Assembly: GCF_000019905.1 (NCBI RefSeq)
Contig: NC_010556.1
Location: 2,134,001 to 2,198,000, forward strand
Direction: 5' to 3'
DNA length: 64,000 bases
Origin: Exiguobacterium artemiae 255-15
GTDB lineage: Bacteria; Bacillota; Bacilli; Exiguobacteriales; Exiguobacteriaceae
Part shown: piece by piece, positions 1 through 8,042 of the stretch
How the letters are laid out: each line of letters begins with the position of its first letter
Position numbering within the stretch: the stretch's first letter is position 1
Notes under the pieces: model-generated
The model's input: only the letters and a program-made list of their open reading frames with translations
Database searches by the model: none
Told to the model about the DNA's origin: nothing
Program-made: the position numbers and the translations under genes

Positions 1-497
1 TCCAGCTCACTGACACTCTTTCGCATGACACCGTACGGTAACCGTTCCGGCCGTGTCTCAAATGTTTCCAGTGCCTTACTGTATTTTTCCACGGTCTTTT
101 TCCCGAAGCCCGGCATTGCTTCCACTGTACCATCTGCCAGTTTCTCAGCGAAGGAATCTGCATCAATGACACCGACTTCATGCAGTTTCGCGAGTTTCTT
201 TCCACCAAGTCCCGGAATCTTCAGTAAGGCAATCAATCCTTCCGGGACCTGTTGCTCAAGTTCCGTCAATGCGGTACTCGTTCCGGTTTCACGGAATTCC
301 TCAAGGACCGTTGCCGTTCCTTTTCCGATTCCTTTCATCGCTGTAAAGTCTTCGATCGCCATGAAATCAAGTTCCGCTGCTTCGAGCAGACTTGCTGCCT
401 TTCGAAACGCATTGATCTTAAACGGGTTTTCACCTTTTACTTCGAGATAAACTGAAATTCGTTCCAAATGTCGAATCGCATCTTGTGTCGTCCGCAT
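1..497 (-). CDS. polX: DNA polymerase/3'-5' exonuclease PolX, N-terminal part (runs off window)
   Basis: Only about 165 N-terminal residues are present; the gene continues beyond base 1. The protein begins MRTTQDAIRHLERISVYLEV and then has KGENPFKINAFRKAA, matching the N-terminal 8-kDa-like domain of bacterial family X polymerases. Two helix-hairpin-helix motifs follow (MKGIGKGTATVLEEF and KIPGLGGKKLAKLHE), with a third Gly-rich turn (MPGFGKKTVEKY). Bacterial PolX fills gaps in base excision repair and carries a C-terminal PHP exonuclease, which is outside the window. It starts just downstream of the cvpA terminator, so it probably has its own promoter or is reached by read-through. In Bacillus polX also follows zapA and cvpA (yshA-yshB-polX). 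Confidence 0.9.
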   Translation of the reverse strand, partial: MRTTQDAIRHLERISVYLEVKGENPFKINAFRKAASLLEAAELDFMAIEDFTAMKGIGKGTATVLEEFRETGTSTALTELEQQVPEGLIALLKIPGLGGKKLAKLHEVGVIDADSFAEKLADGTVEAMPGFGKKTVEKYSKALETFETRPERLPYGVMRKSVSEL

Positions 498-513
498 GTT
501 CAATTCTCCCCTC

Positions 514-540
514 AAAAAAAGCTCCCATTCAACGGGAGCA
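514..540 (-). terminator. Rho-independent terminator after zapA-cvpA
   Basis: On the minus strand GCTCCC (539-534), a 7-nt loop and GGGAGC (526-521) are followed by seven T. It lies just past the cvpA stop and before the polX start. Confidence 0.8.
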
Positions 541-542
541 CG

Positions 543-1091
543 TTATTTTATCAAACCGACTTTTTGCATTAACCAATCTGCGAGGACCGGTGTATGTTGA
601 ATCATAAATGACGCTAAACTTGAATCTGCAATGGCATCTTGAATGGACTGAATCGGTGCAAAGGCTGCCAGGAACAAAACCAGGAAGATGAAGATATACA
701 TCTCGATGAATCCGAAGATACCTCCCAAGAGACCTTTGACCTGCTTGAGAACTGGAATGTTCGTCAGTGAATCAAACATTGCGATGATAATCGATAACAC
801 GATTTTCGTCGCAAAAAACAAGACGATGAACCAAAAGGCTTTATAAAATACTTCATCCAAACCAACCGAACTCGGGATGGAGAACATCGTTAAATCAATT
901 CCGGCATCATCCAGCGTTGATGGGTAAGGAATCCATAACTTGAACTTCTCGGCCAACTCATCGTAAAACGACAAAGCGACAATAAACGAGATGATCAGGC
1001 TTAATAAATGACCTGCCTGTAACACAACACCCCGACGGACACCCGTCATCGTGCCTAAAGCTAAAAACAGTAAGATAACAAGAGACATCAT
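543..1091 (-). CDS. cvpA: CvpA family membrane protein
   Basis: A 182-residue protein with four hydrophobic segments (about residues 2-20, 26-42, 82-105 and 118-145), typical of the CvpA/colicin V production family. This is an inner-membrane family of poorly defined role, linked to envelope maintenance and purine metabolism in other bacteria. It follows zapA by two bases, as yshB follows zapA (yshA) in Bacillus, so the two genes form an operon ending at the 514-540 terminator. Two in-frame ATGs lie at the start; the first was taken. The family call rests on topology, size and gene order. The exact function is unknown. Confidence 0.8.
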   Translation of the reverse strand: MMSLVILLFLALGTMTGVRRGVVLQAGHLLSLIISFIVALSFYDELAEKFKLWIPYPSTLDDAGIDLTMFSIPSSVGLDEVFYKAFWFIVLFFATKIVLSIIIAMFDSLTNIPVLKQVKGLLGGIFGFIEMYIFIFLVLFLAAFAPIQSIQDAIADSSLASFMIQHTPVLADWLMQKVGLIK

Positions 1092-1093
1092 GT

Positions 1094-1330
1094 TTAAAGT
1101 TCACCCAAATTCTTTTTGATTTTGACATAGTCACTACCGATATTGAGAGCTGCTAGAACAGCAATTTGTCGCACGTCGAGTTGTGGTGCCTGGTCTCTGA
1201 TTTCACGAATTTTTGTATCCACGAGGAGACCCACTTCGCGAACATGTTCAGGTGACTCCGTTCCGACAATCGTATAATCATTTCCTGCAATATGAATCGT
1301 CGTCCGGTTCAACCCTTCTGAATCAGCCAT
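1094..1330 (-). CDS. zapA: Cell division protein ZapA
   Basis: A 78-residue protein, MADSEGLNRTTIHIAGNDYT onward, with the ZapA pattern: an N-terminal beta region containing IHIAGNDYTIVG, then a long helix (LVDTKIREIRDQAPQLDVRQ, then IAVLAALNIGSDYVKI). ZapA binds FtsZ and promotes Z-ring bundling in the cytoplasm. The open frame extends 11 codons further upstream, but a strong AGGAGGACAGG ribosome binding site sits directly before the ATG at 1330, and this start gives the usual family length. It is followed by cvpA and divergent from rnhC. Confidence 0.9.
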   Translation of the reverse strand: MADSEGLNRTTIHIAGNDYTIVGTESPEHVREVGLLVDTKIREIRDQAPQLDVRQIAVLAALNIGSDYVKIKKNLGEL

Positions 1331-1449
1331 TTTCCTGTCCTCCTCATACTTTGCTTCTTTCATATAGTACCATCATTTTTGAAATAGGAAAAGAAGTCCA
1401 CCATCCGACTTAAGGATGGTATGCTTATTTTCGAAAGGGTGATCATGTC

Positions 1450-2370
1450 ATGGGAACAGTCGTTTTAAAGCTAACAAAAGAAAAACAGGAAACCGTCATT
1501 TCCGATTTCACGCGTCATCAAGTTTCGCCTCCGCCTTATGCACGATTCGCCGCACGAACGGCCGGATGTATCGTGACCGTCTATAACTCGGGAAAAGTCA
1601 TGTTTCAAGGACAGGAAGCTGAAACTGTCGCTGTACGTTACGGTTCGCCGATAGCAAAAAAAACCGTTTCTCCGGCAAGCGGCTCTTTACCAGAAGGATT
1701 TGCCAACTGGTCGGTCGTCGGCAGTGACGAAGTCGGAAAAGGTGACTTTTTTGGTCCTTTAGTCGTCGTTGCCGCTTACGTTGACAAAACGAAAATCGAA
1801 CTGGTCCGGGAGCTCGGAGTCCGCGACTCTAAAAACGTCTCCGATCCGGAAATCCGAACGATTGCTCGTGATTTGCATGCTGTGATTCCTTATGAATACC
1901 GGATCCTGCACAATCCGGATTACAATCGAATGCAACGGACGATGACACAGGGCAAGATGACCGCCCTGCTTCATAATTCCGCGCTCAATGGATTACTCAC
2001 TCGACTGGATGAACCGCCGCAAGCCATCCTGATTGATCAATTCGCTGAAAAAGCTGTCTACTACAAACATCTTTCCGGAGAGACGAACCAGGTCAAGGAC
2101 AACGTCTACTTTTCGACGAAGGCGGAAGGAATCCACGTCGCCGTCGCCGCCGCCTCAATTTTGGCACGGGCCATCTTCTTAAAAGAGATGGATCAGTTGA
2201 GCCGCCAGACCGGGACGGAGATCCCGAAAGGTGCCGGTGCAAAAGTCGATCAGGTCGCTGCTTCGCTCTTATTAAGATACGGTCCTGAACGTTTACAGGA
2301 ATGGACAAAATATCATTTCGCCAATACTAAAAAAGCGGAAGCTTTAGCTAAGAAAAGAAACCGACCATAA
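1450..2370 (+). CDS. rnhC: Ribonuclease HIII
   Basis: A 306-residue type 2 RNase H. The N-terminal about 85 residues form the TBP-like substrate-binding domain found in RNase HIII. The catalytic domain starts at WSVVGSDEVGKGDFFGPLVV, which holds the first acidic residues (D and E of DEVGKGD). Further conserved positions include RDSKNVSD, ILIDQFAEK and KAEGIHVAVAAASILAR. It cleaves the RNA strand of RNA/DNA hybrids. The start at 1450 was preferred over the out-of-frame ATG at 1445 because the latter gives only a seven-codon peptide. Monocistronic, divergent from zapA, with a terminator overlapping its stop codon. Confidence 0.95.
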   Translation: MGTVVLKLTKEKQETVISDFTRHQVSPPPYARFAARTAGCIVTVYNSGKVMFQGQEAETVAVRYGSPIAKKTVSPASGSLPEGFANWSVVGSDEVGKGDFFGPLVVVAAYVDKTKIELVRELGVRDSKNVSDPEIRTIARDLHAVIPYEYRILHNPDYNRMQRTMTQGKMTALLHNSALNGLLTRLDEPPQAILIDQFAEKAVYYKHLSGETNQVKDNVYFSTKAEGIHVAVAAASILARAIFLKEMDQLSRQTGTEIPKGAGAKVDQVAASLLLRYGPERLQEWTKYHFANTKKAEALAKKRNRP

Positions 2371-2390
2371 TGAAAAATGGTCGGTTTTTT
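2361..2390 (+). terminator. Rho-independent terminator overlapping the rnhC stop
   Basis: CCGACCA (2361-2367) and TGGTCGG (2378-2384) form a 7-bp stem followed by six T. The left arm includes the last rnhC codons. Confidence 0.85.
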
Positions 2391-3858
2391 ACATGGCCGT
2401 CTCCTGACCGGATAACCGAATCAGTTCATCGGTTAAAATCTTGACTTCATCGAACGGCACGTGCTCCGTCCCAATCTGTTCGAACCGTTCATGCCCTTTC
2501 CCGACAATGACCATCCGCTTCCCGGTCAATGCAACCTTTGCTGCAATCTGGAGTGCTTCTTTTCGCGACTCATGACAGGTGATGATTTTTCGAGGCGGTA
2601 TCTCTACCAGAAGCTCTTTAATGATTTGTTGCGGCTGTTCCCGCCTCGGATCATGTACCGTCACGATGATTCCCTCGCAATACTGACCGGCAATCCGTCC
2701 CATCACCGCTCGTTTGGAACGATCTCGTTCCCCTGCTGCACTCAGCACCATATATAAAGGTTCGCCCGGAACAGACAATGCTTTCAAACACTTCTCCAAT
2801 CCGTCCGGTGTGTGCGCATAATCAATGTATACTTCGCACCCTTCAAACGGAATCTGTTCCAAACGTCCTTTCGGAAGACGAAGTTCCGGTATATGGCGGA
2901 TCAGCTGATACATATTAACGTTACCTGCCTGCATCAGTCCGATGGCCGCCGCAAGATTCGCAGCATTGAAATCGCCGAGAAGAAAGACAGGAACTTCCGT
3001 CACTGTCCCGTCAATCCGGACACTGACAGTCTCCTCTTTCCACTCCACTGTGATTGGTGCTTCAGACAGCGCTTTTGTTGCGTACCAGATGACAGGCACG
3101 CCTTCTGCCGCTTTTTCCATGACTCGACTCTTCGGATCAGCCTCATTTAGAATGACCGCTTGCCCTCCGCTCGTTGCAACTTGTTTGAACACCAAGGCTT
3201 TTGCCTGCGCGTATTCCTCCATCGAGGCATGGTAATCAAGGTGATCGTGTGTCAGGTTCGTAAACGCTGCGGCATGAAACTTTACCCCTTCCACGCGACC
3301 TTCCATTAAAGCGTGCGAAGAAACCTCGAGTACACAATCGGTGACCCCCTGCTCGACCATCTGGTATAACAGACGATGCAAAATGATAGCTTCCGGTGTT
3401 GTATTCGGTGTATCGATCATTTCTCCGTCAATCATCGCTCCGATTGTGCTGATCATCCCTGCCTTCTGTCCGGCAGCACGAAATAAATCGTATGTCAGTT
3501 TGGTCGTCGTCGTTTTCCCGTTCGTACCCGTTATTCCATAAACCTTCAACTTGTGACTCGGATGATCGTAAAATAAATCCGCCACTTTTCCGGCTGCATG
3601 TTTTGTATCCTGTAATAGGACGACGGGAACTTCCACTCCGTCGATGGGTTCTTCCGCTAAAATCGCAACGGCTCCGTTTGCAACGGCCTCTTCAGCGTAC
3701 TGGTGTCCATCAACGGTATAGCCGCGGACACAAATATACAGACAGCCTTTTGTCACTTCACGCGAGTCTGTTGCGATGCCCGTGATGGAAGGATTTACTT
3801 CGCATGTGAGATGAAATGGCGCAATTAATTCGGACAGGTGTTTATCTAAAAGATTCAT
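2389..3858 (-). CDS. murE: UDP-MurNAc-tripeptide synthetase MurE (probably L-lysine-adding)
   Basis: A 489-residue cytoplasmic Mur ligase. Domains run as: N-terminal UDP-binding (ITGIATDSREVTKGCLYICV), central ATPase with the P-loop YGITGTNGKTTTTKL, and C-terminal ligase domain. It adds the third amino acid to UDP-MurNAc-L-Ala-D-Glu during peptidoglycan synthesis. The residue-specificity motif, DNPR in meso-DAP enzymes, reads HDPR here (VTVHDPRREQP). This departs from the DAP signature, and Exiguobacterium walls are known to carry L-Lys. Substrate choice is therefore inferred as lysine, not shown. A strong AGGAGGAGAG site precedes the ATG. Isolated from the dcw cluster; convergent with rnhC. 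Confidence 0.9.
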   Translation of the reverse strand: MNLLDKHLSELIAPFHLTCEVNPSITGIATDSREVTKGCLYICVRGYTVDGHQYAEEAVANGAVAILAEEPIDGVEVPVVLLQDTKHAAGKVADLFYDHPSHKLKVYGITGTNGKTTTTKLTYDLFRAAGQKAGMISTIGAMIDGEMIDTPNTTPEAIILHRLLYQMVEQGVTDCVLEVSSHALMEGRVEGVKFHAAAFTNLTHDHLDYHASMEEYAQAKALVFKQVATSGGQAVILNEADPKSRVMEKAAEGVPVIWYATKALSEAPITVEWKEETVSVRIDGTVTEVPVFLLGDFNAANLAAAIGLMQAGNVNMYQLIRHIPELRLPKGRLEQIPFEGCEVYIDYAHTPDGLEKCLKALSVPGEPLYMVLSAAGERDRSKRAVMGRIAGQYCEGIIVTVHDPRREQPQQIIKELLVEIPPRKIITCHESRKEALQIAAKVALTGKRMVIVGKGHERFEQIGTEHVPFDEVKILTDELIRLSGQETAM

Positions 3859-3917
3859 GATGTATGTTCTCTCCTCCTGAGTTTAAACGAACAGCGACAG
3901 TATTCTGACGGGCTTTA

Positions 3918-4075
3918 CCGGTGAACTACTCACCACTTATTTGCTTCGCAAATTGAAGTTTCCTTTTGATTCGTTACACTGATTGTATCCAACAATCTCA
4001 GTCTTGAAAAACAGGGCGATTCATCTTCCACCTATGCTGGGCTTCGCCCTGAGACGCTTAGAGGTGGGAGAATTC
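3918..4075. other. Hairpin-rich non-coding block, possible IS200/IS605-type end or stranded guide-RNA scaffold
   Basis: The gap between divergent murE and the response regulator holds four consecutive hairpins. GGTGA/TCACC is at 3920-3934, ATTTGC-TTC-GCAAAT at 3939-3953 and GATTGT/ACAATC at 3981-3997. The fourth, large and branched, has outer arms CCACCT/AGGTGG (4028-4067) and an inner GGGC-TTC-GCCC (4039-4049). None carries a T-run like an intrinsic terminator. A final hairpin reading AGGTGGGAG resembles right ends of IS200/IS605 elements in Firmicutes, where the TnpB-associated RNA is encoded. No tnpA or tnpB remains. Identity is inference; a structured leader RNA is the main alternative. 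Confidence 0.4.
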
Positions 4076-4134
4076 TCGCTAAATTCAGTTAAACTTCAGA
4101 TAATGATGGTACAACTAAGTATGAGGTGAAAAAA

Positions 4135-4797
4135 ATGACACATATTTTAATTGCGGAAGATGAATTTGATATCCGCGAACTCTTAACTGAACTGCTTGAA
4201 TCGAGCGGCTATCATGTCACAAGTGCCGCTAACGGAATGGAGGCACTTAAGCTGCATCAGTCAGCGACATTCGATTTGATGATACTGGATATCATGATGC
4301 CTTATCTGGACGGTTTTGAAGTCGCGCAACAGGTTCGAAAAACGTCTCAAACGCCGATTATCTTTTTGACCGCTTTACAAGATGAAGACAATCAAGTAAA
4401 AGGGTTTGACCTTGGGATCGATGACTATATTGCCAAACCCTTTTCCTTACGCATTTTATTGCGCAGAATCGAAGCCGTCATTCGACGAATCCGGACGAAT
4501 GACGAAGAACAGCTCTCTTTCCGTGAAATTACCCTATTTCCGGCAAGCTATAACGTTTTAATTTCTGGTAACGCTGTTATTTTGACGTTAAAAGAGTTTC
4601 AAATCCTTCATTTATTGTTGGAAAATCCAGGTCGAGTACTGGAACGAGAACAACTGATTCAACAATTATGGGGATTTGACGCTTTTGGGGATACACGTTT
4701 TTTAGATACACACATTAAAAACCTTCGCAAAAAAATCAACGTTCCCTACATTCAGACCGTAAAAGGAGTCGGATATAAACTTGAAGCGACTAATTAA
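4135..4797 (+). CDS. OmpR-family response regulator
   Basis: A 220-residue regulator. The receiver domain (residues 1-115) has ILIAEDEFDIRELL (acidic pocket), MILDIMMPYLDGFEV (phospho-acceptor Asp) and DDYIAKPFSLRILLRR (conserved Lys). The winged-helix DNA-binding domain (about 130-220) ends LDTHIKNLRKKINVPYIQTV, then KGVGYKLE. The start was set at ATG 4135, with the GAGGTG ribosome binding site ending at 4128; a GTG at 4126 lies within that site. It overlaps the partner kinase by 17 bases. The target genes are not evident; the nearby efflux and ABC genes are possible but unproven targets. Confidence 0.92.
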   Translation: MTHILIAEDEFDIRELLTELLESSGYHVTSAANGMEALKLHQSATFDLMILDIMMPYLDGFEVAQQVRKTSQTPIIFLTALQDEDNQVKGFDLGIDDYIAKPFSLRILLRRIEAVIRRIRTNDEEQLSFREITLFPASYNVLISGNAVILTLKEFQILHLLLENPGRVLEREQLIQQLWGFDAFGDTRFLDTHIKNLRKKINVPYIQTVKGVGYKLEATN

Positions 4798-6184
4798 ACG
4801 CCATCGGATAACGTGGAAGTTGTTTTCATTAACGGTTAGTTTGCTGATGATTGCCGTCCTGTCGACTGTCGGCTTTCTATATGCAACATTACCGTCTTAT
4901 TATCAAAGCTACCGGGAAGATCAGTTTCATACAACGATGTTAACGATCCAACAGACCGCTCAAAAAAAATCCAGTGCCCAATTGATTACGGAGCTCGACC
5001 GTCTATCGGATCAAGGAATTCGTTTTTCTCTTTGGACGGAAACCAATCAGTTGTATTATGCACCCGGCTTTGAACGGAGTCCTCTCCGGCAAGCGCGTCC
5101 TGTTTCTGACAATGCGCCAAAAGGTATGATTCAAGAATCCTTGACGCTCGACTTGACTGACCAGACTTTGATTTTAGAGGCCAATCAAATGATTCAACCG
5201 ATTGATGAAGTGAAAAGTGTGATTTTGAATCTTGCCCCCTATATCGTTCTTCCGTTGCTGTTACTTGCTGCTTTAGCCGCTTTTTTGTATTCTCGAACCA
5301 TTTCACGCCCTTTACTGACGATCAATCAAGCTACAAAAGAACTCGCCCACTTGAATTTTTCGGTACGGACACACCATACCTCGTCCGATGAATTAGGCGA
5401 TTTATCAGAAAACATCAATCGTCTGGCAACAAAACTGGAATCGACGATGCAGTCGCTGCATACTTCGAACGAACGCTTGCGTCTCGAATCTGAAAAAGAT
5501 CGGCAACGTGATGCGGAACGGCGTAATTTATTTTTAGCCATCTCACATGAGCTGAAGACACCGTTAACAATCATAAAAGGACAGGTTGAAGGGATGTCAC
5601 TCAATCTAGGAGCTTACCGGGATCGCGATTATTATTTGGAACGCGCCGGACAAGTCATTGAAAATATGGAGCGATTGGTTGCAGAACTTCTTGAAGTCGC
5701 CCGCGTCGAACAAATAGAAGTCAAAAAACATGATATCTCCCTGCATGAAATCCTACAGCAACAACTACGACCACTTGAGAACCTGATTACGGAGCGTCGA
5801 CTGGACGTCACAGTAACCGGAAATGATGCTTGGATTCAGAGTGATCCTTCTTTGTTGGGTCGTGCCCTTCATAATGTACTCATGAACGCCGTCTCTTACA
5901 CCGCTGTCACGGGAAACATCCAAATTTCGACAGACACAACGGATACAGCTGTCGTCTTGACGATTACCAATGAACCAACCGTTCAAGATACAAGTGAAAC
6001 CGCAAACTGGTTTGATCCTCTCGTTCGTTCGGAGCAATCCAGAAATCGGATTCATGGCGGGAGCGGTTTGGGTCTGTTCCTCGTTCGTCAAATCATGGAC
6101 CGGCTCGAAATCATGACTCAAATCAACGGCTCAATCAATCAGGTCACGTTTCAAGCCGTCTTTGCGCTTCCTTCCGAAAAATAA
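4781..6184 (+). CDS. Sensor histidine kinase (HAMP-HisKA-HATPase)
   Basis: A 467-residue membrane kinase. It has TM1 (about residues 14-36), an extracytoplasmic sensor of about 110 residues, TM2 (about 147-168), and HAMP (SRTISRPLLTINQATKEL). The HisKA domain carries the phosphorylated His in LFLAISHELKTPLTIIKG. The ATPase has an N box (LGRALHNVLMNAVSYT) and a Gly-rich segment (RIHGGSGLGLFLVRQI); the usual DxGxG motif is poorly kept (TITNEPTVQDT). The start is TTG at 4781, within the regulator gene, with AAAGGAG upstream. It should phosphorylate the regulator encoded just before. Its stimulus cannot be read from the sequence; the sensor domain matches nothing I recognise. Confidence 0.9.
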   Translation: MKRLIKRHRITWKLFSLTVSLLMIAVLSTVGFLYATLPSYYQSYREDQFHTTMLTIQQTAQKKSSAQLITELDRLSDQGIRFSLWTETNQLYYAPGFERSPLRQARPVSDNAPKGMIQESLTLDLTDQTLILEANQMIQPIDEVKSVILNLAPYIVLPLLLLAALAAFLYSRTISRPLLTINQATKELAHLNFSVRTHHTSSDELGDLSENINRLATKLESTMQSLHTSNERLRLESEKDRQRDAERRNLFLAISHELKTPLTIIKGQVEGMSLNLGAYRDRDYYLERAGQVIENMERLVAELLEVARVEQIEVKKHDISLHEILQQQLRPLENLITERRLDVTVTGNDAWIQSDPSLLGRALHNVLMNAVSYTAVTGNIQISTDTTDTAVVLTITNEPTVQDTSETANWFDPLVRSEQSRNRIHGGSGLGLFLVRQIMDRLEIMTQINGSINQVTFQAVFALPSEK

Positions 6185-6185
6185 C

Positions 6186-6214
6186 TTGTCATCGTGTTAC
6201 CGATTCGGTATACT
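6186..6214 (+). promoter_or_regulatory. Sigma-A promoter of the marR-MFS operon
   Basis: TTGTCA (6186-6191), a 17-bp spacer and TATACT (6209-6214). The last two bases of the -10 are the first two of the palindromic operator, so a bound regulator would block RNA polymerase. Confidence 0.8.
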
Positions 6215-6244
6215 CCTTTAAGTTAACTAGTTAACTTAAAGGAG
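6213..6244 (+). promoter_or_regulatory. Perfect 32-bp palindromic operator of the MarR operon
   Basis: Bases 6213-6228 (CTCCTTTAAGTTAACT) are followed by their exact reverse complement at 6229-6244. The left edge overlaps the -10 box. The right edge contains the AAAGGAG ribosome binding site of the marR-like gene. MarR dimers bind such palindromes, so this is the expected autoregulatory site. In RNA the same sequence would fold into a hairpin hiding the ribosome binding site. Confidence 0.8.
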
Positions 6245-6252
6245 TTTTTTAT

Positions 6253-6690
6253 ATGACCACGTTTCAAGAAGATCTGTTAGGGCAGTTATCCAAAGTAGCA
6301 CGCCTCGCAAAACGTGACATCGATGCGGCGCTTCTGCCTTTTTCGTTACACACCGGACAATGGGGGTTAATCAAAGCGGTCGCCATTCTCGAACCCGTCT
6401 CGCAAGTTGCCTTATCCAAATACTTAGTCATTGAAAAACCCGCCGTCACCAAGACGGTTGCACGTCTTGAAGAGTTAGGCTACATCACGCGAACGGGTTC
6501 TGGACGTAAACGCCTGATTACTTTAACGCCTTCCGCCCGTCACGCTTATCGTGAAATCGATCAGGCCGTCCAGTCTGCTCATCATGCATTTCTGCAATCT
6601 GTATCATTCGACGATCAAAGCATCATTGCGGCAGTCATGACACAGTTACTCGCAACACACCGTCCAGATGAACAGGAGGATTCACTTTGA
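6253..6690 (+). CDS. MarR family transcriptional regulator
   Basis: A 145-residue winged-helix protein. The recognition region PVSQVALSKYLVIEKPAVTK, then TVARLEELGYITRTGSGRKR, is the typical MarR helix-turn-helix plus wing. Flanking N- and C-terminal helices would form the dimer interface. MarR proteins usually repress their own operon until a small ligand binds. The gene overlaps the following MFS transporter by four bases and lies directly behind a palindromic operator that overlaps promoter and ribosome binding site. It is therefore most likely the local repressor of an efflux pump. The inducer is unknown. Confidence 0.92.
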   Translation: MTTFQEDLLGQLSKVARLAKRDIDAALLPFSLHTGQWGLIKAVAILEPVSQVALSKYLVIEKPAVTKTVARLEELGYITRTGSGRKRLITLTPSARHAYREIDQAVQSAHHAFLQSVSFDDQSIIAAVMTQLLATHRPDEQEDSL

Positions 6691-7871
6691 AAAACCGTTT
6701 ATTTCATCGTCATTACGTACTGACTTTATTGATCAATCTGTTGTTATTCATTACGTTTTATTTACTCAATGCTTCACTTCCTTTACTTGCCGCTAAACAA
6801 TTTGATGTTTCACAGGCTGCACTGGGTTGGGTCGTCACCAGCTTTATTTTAGCAACCGTTTGTTCCCGACCCTTGATTGGTCATTGGCTTGATCGCCACG
6901 ATGTCAAACGGATGCTGTTGATTTCTGCATCATTGTTCACAATGATGAGTGTTTTGTATCTGTTGGTTCTTCCTCTGAATTCTTTTTTGTATCTCATCAT
7001 CGTCCGTATTTTTCATGGTTTTAGCTTCGGCATGTTGTCTTCATCCATCAGCTTGGCCGTAACGACACTTATTCCGAAAACCCGTCAAGGTGAAGGGATG
7101 GGGTATTTTGTTTTATCCATGAATCTTGCCTCTGTTCTCGGACCGGTCATCGGACTTAGTTTGATTCAGCATGATGCCTTTTTCCTTTATTTCATCACGG
7201 TCGCATCGCTCGCATTCGTTTCATTCGTTCTGATGATTCGCTTACCGTTAACGAGTCAACATGTACCGAATACGCGCGTCTTCCGGCTTCATCAATCACT
7301 TTTCTTATCCCGTCCGTTATTATTGTTTGCCACTGTTTTAGCCGGTGTCGCCATCTCCAGTACAGCGGCTTTCATTTCATTGTATACGGATTCAATTGGT
7401 CACATTTCTTACGCGTCTTACTTTTATGCCCTCGTCGCACTTGGCATGGTAGCAATCCGTCCGCTTGCCGGCAAATGGTTTGACCAAAAAGGACCGGGTT
7501 TCGTTTTATTTCCTTCTTTCCTGCTGTATAGTCTAGGTTTTATTCTCTTAGGCGTTTTCCCTTCGTTACCCGGGTTACTTTTGGCTGCACTCATCATCGG
7601 AATCGGATCTGCTTCGATTTTCCCCGGACTCCAGACTGTCATGCTGACCTACGCTGCACCACATCAAAAAGGAAAAGCCATTTCTACCTTTTTCTTGGCT
7701 TATGACAGCGGATTTGGTCTTGGCGCATTATTACTGTCGGGCCTTGCTGCCAAAATCGGTTACTCGAACATGTTTTTGTTTTGCAGTATCATCGTTCTTA
7801 CAAGTGGTTTCATCTACTTCATTTTCAATCGTCGAAACGAACCACCGCATGAGCAGGAACTTGCTTCATGA
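6687..7871 (+). CDS. MFS transporter, probable drug or metabolite exporter
   Basis: A 394-residue membrane protein with about 12 hydrophobic segments. The loop 2-3 motif GHWLDRHDVKRMLL is MFS motif A-like. A conserved stretch FHGFSFGMLSSSISLAVTTL, then IPKTRQGEGMGYFVLSMN, is typical of the DHA1-like family. The start is TTG at 6687, with AGGAGG seven bases upstream and a 4-base overlap with the marR-like gene, indicating translational coupling. Coupling to a MarR repressor suggests induced efflux of a toxic compound. The substrate cannot be named. No terminator of its own is seen; the hairpin at 7967-8019 faces the minus strand. Confidence 0.88.
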   Translation: MKNRLFHRHYVLTLLINLLLFITFYLLNASLPLLAAKQFDVSQAALGWVVTSFILATVCSRPLIGHWLDRHDVKRMLLISASLFTMMSVLYLLVLPLNSFLYLIIVRIFHGFSFGMLSSSISLAVTTLIPKTRQGEGMGYFVLSMNLASVLGPVIGLSLIQHDAFFLYFITVASLAFVSFVLMIRLPLTSQHVPNTRVFRLHQSLFLSRPLLLFATVLAGVAISSTAAFISLYTDSIGHISYASYFYALVALGMVAIRPLAGKWFDQKGPGFVLFPSFLLYSLGFILLGVFPSLPGLLLAALIIGIGSASIFPGLQTVMLTYAAPHQKGKAISTFFLAYDSGFGLGALLLSGLAAKIGYSNMFLFCSIIVLTSGFIYFIFNRRNEPPHEQELAS

Positions 7872-7966
7872 TGTTTAGATTTTATCCGGAAAGAAGATCG
7901 GTGGTTCACCTCCCACTTTCTTTTCGTTTAGAATCGGCAGTCCTCTCACCTAATTGGGGTAGATAC

Positions 7967-8019
7967 AAAAAAGCACCGGCTGCCTTCCTGTTCTGTCAAG
8001 AACAAGAAGATGGCCGGTG
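7967..8019 (-). terminator. Terminator of the ABC transporter operon
   Basis: On the minus strand CACCGGC (8019-8013) pairs with GCCGGTG (7980-7974), enclosing an inner TGTTCT/AGAACA stem, and a T-run follows (7972-7967). Confidence 0.75.
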
Positions 8020-8042
8020 TATTCTGTCTCCCGGAATAATGG

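Noticed and set aside
25-450. Long open frames opposite polX, pheT, thrS, accA and other genes
   Set aside because: They are antisense shadows of well-supported genes and have no ribosome binding sites or recognisable domains.
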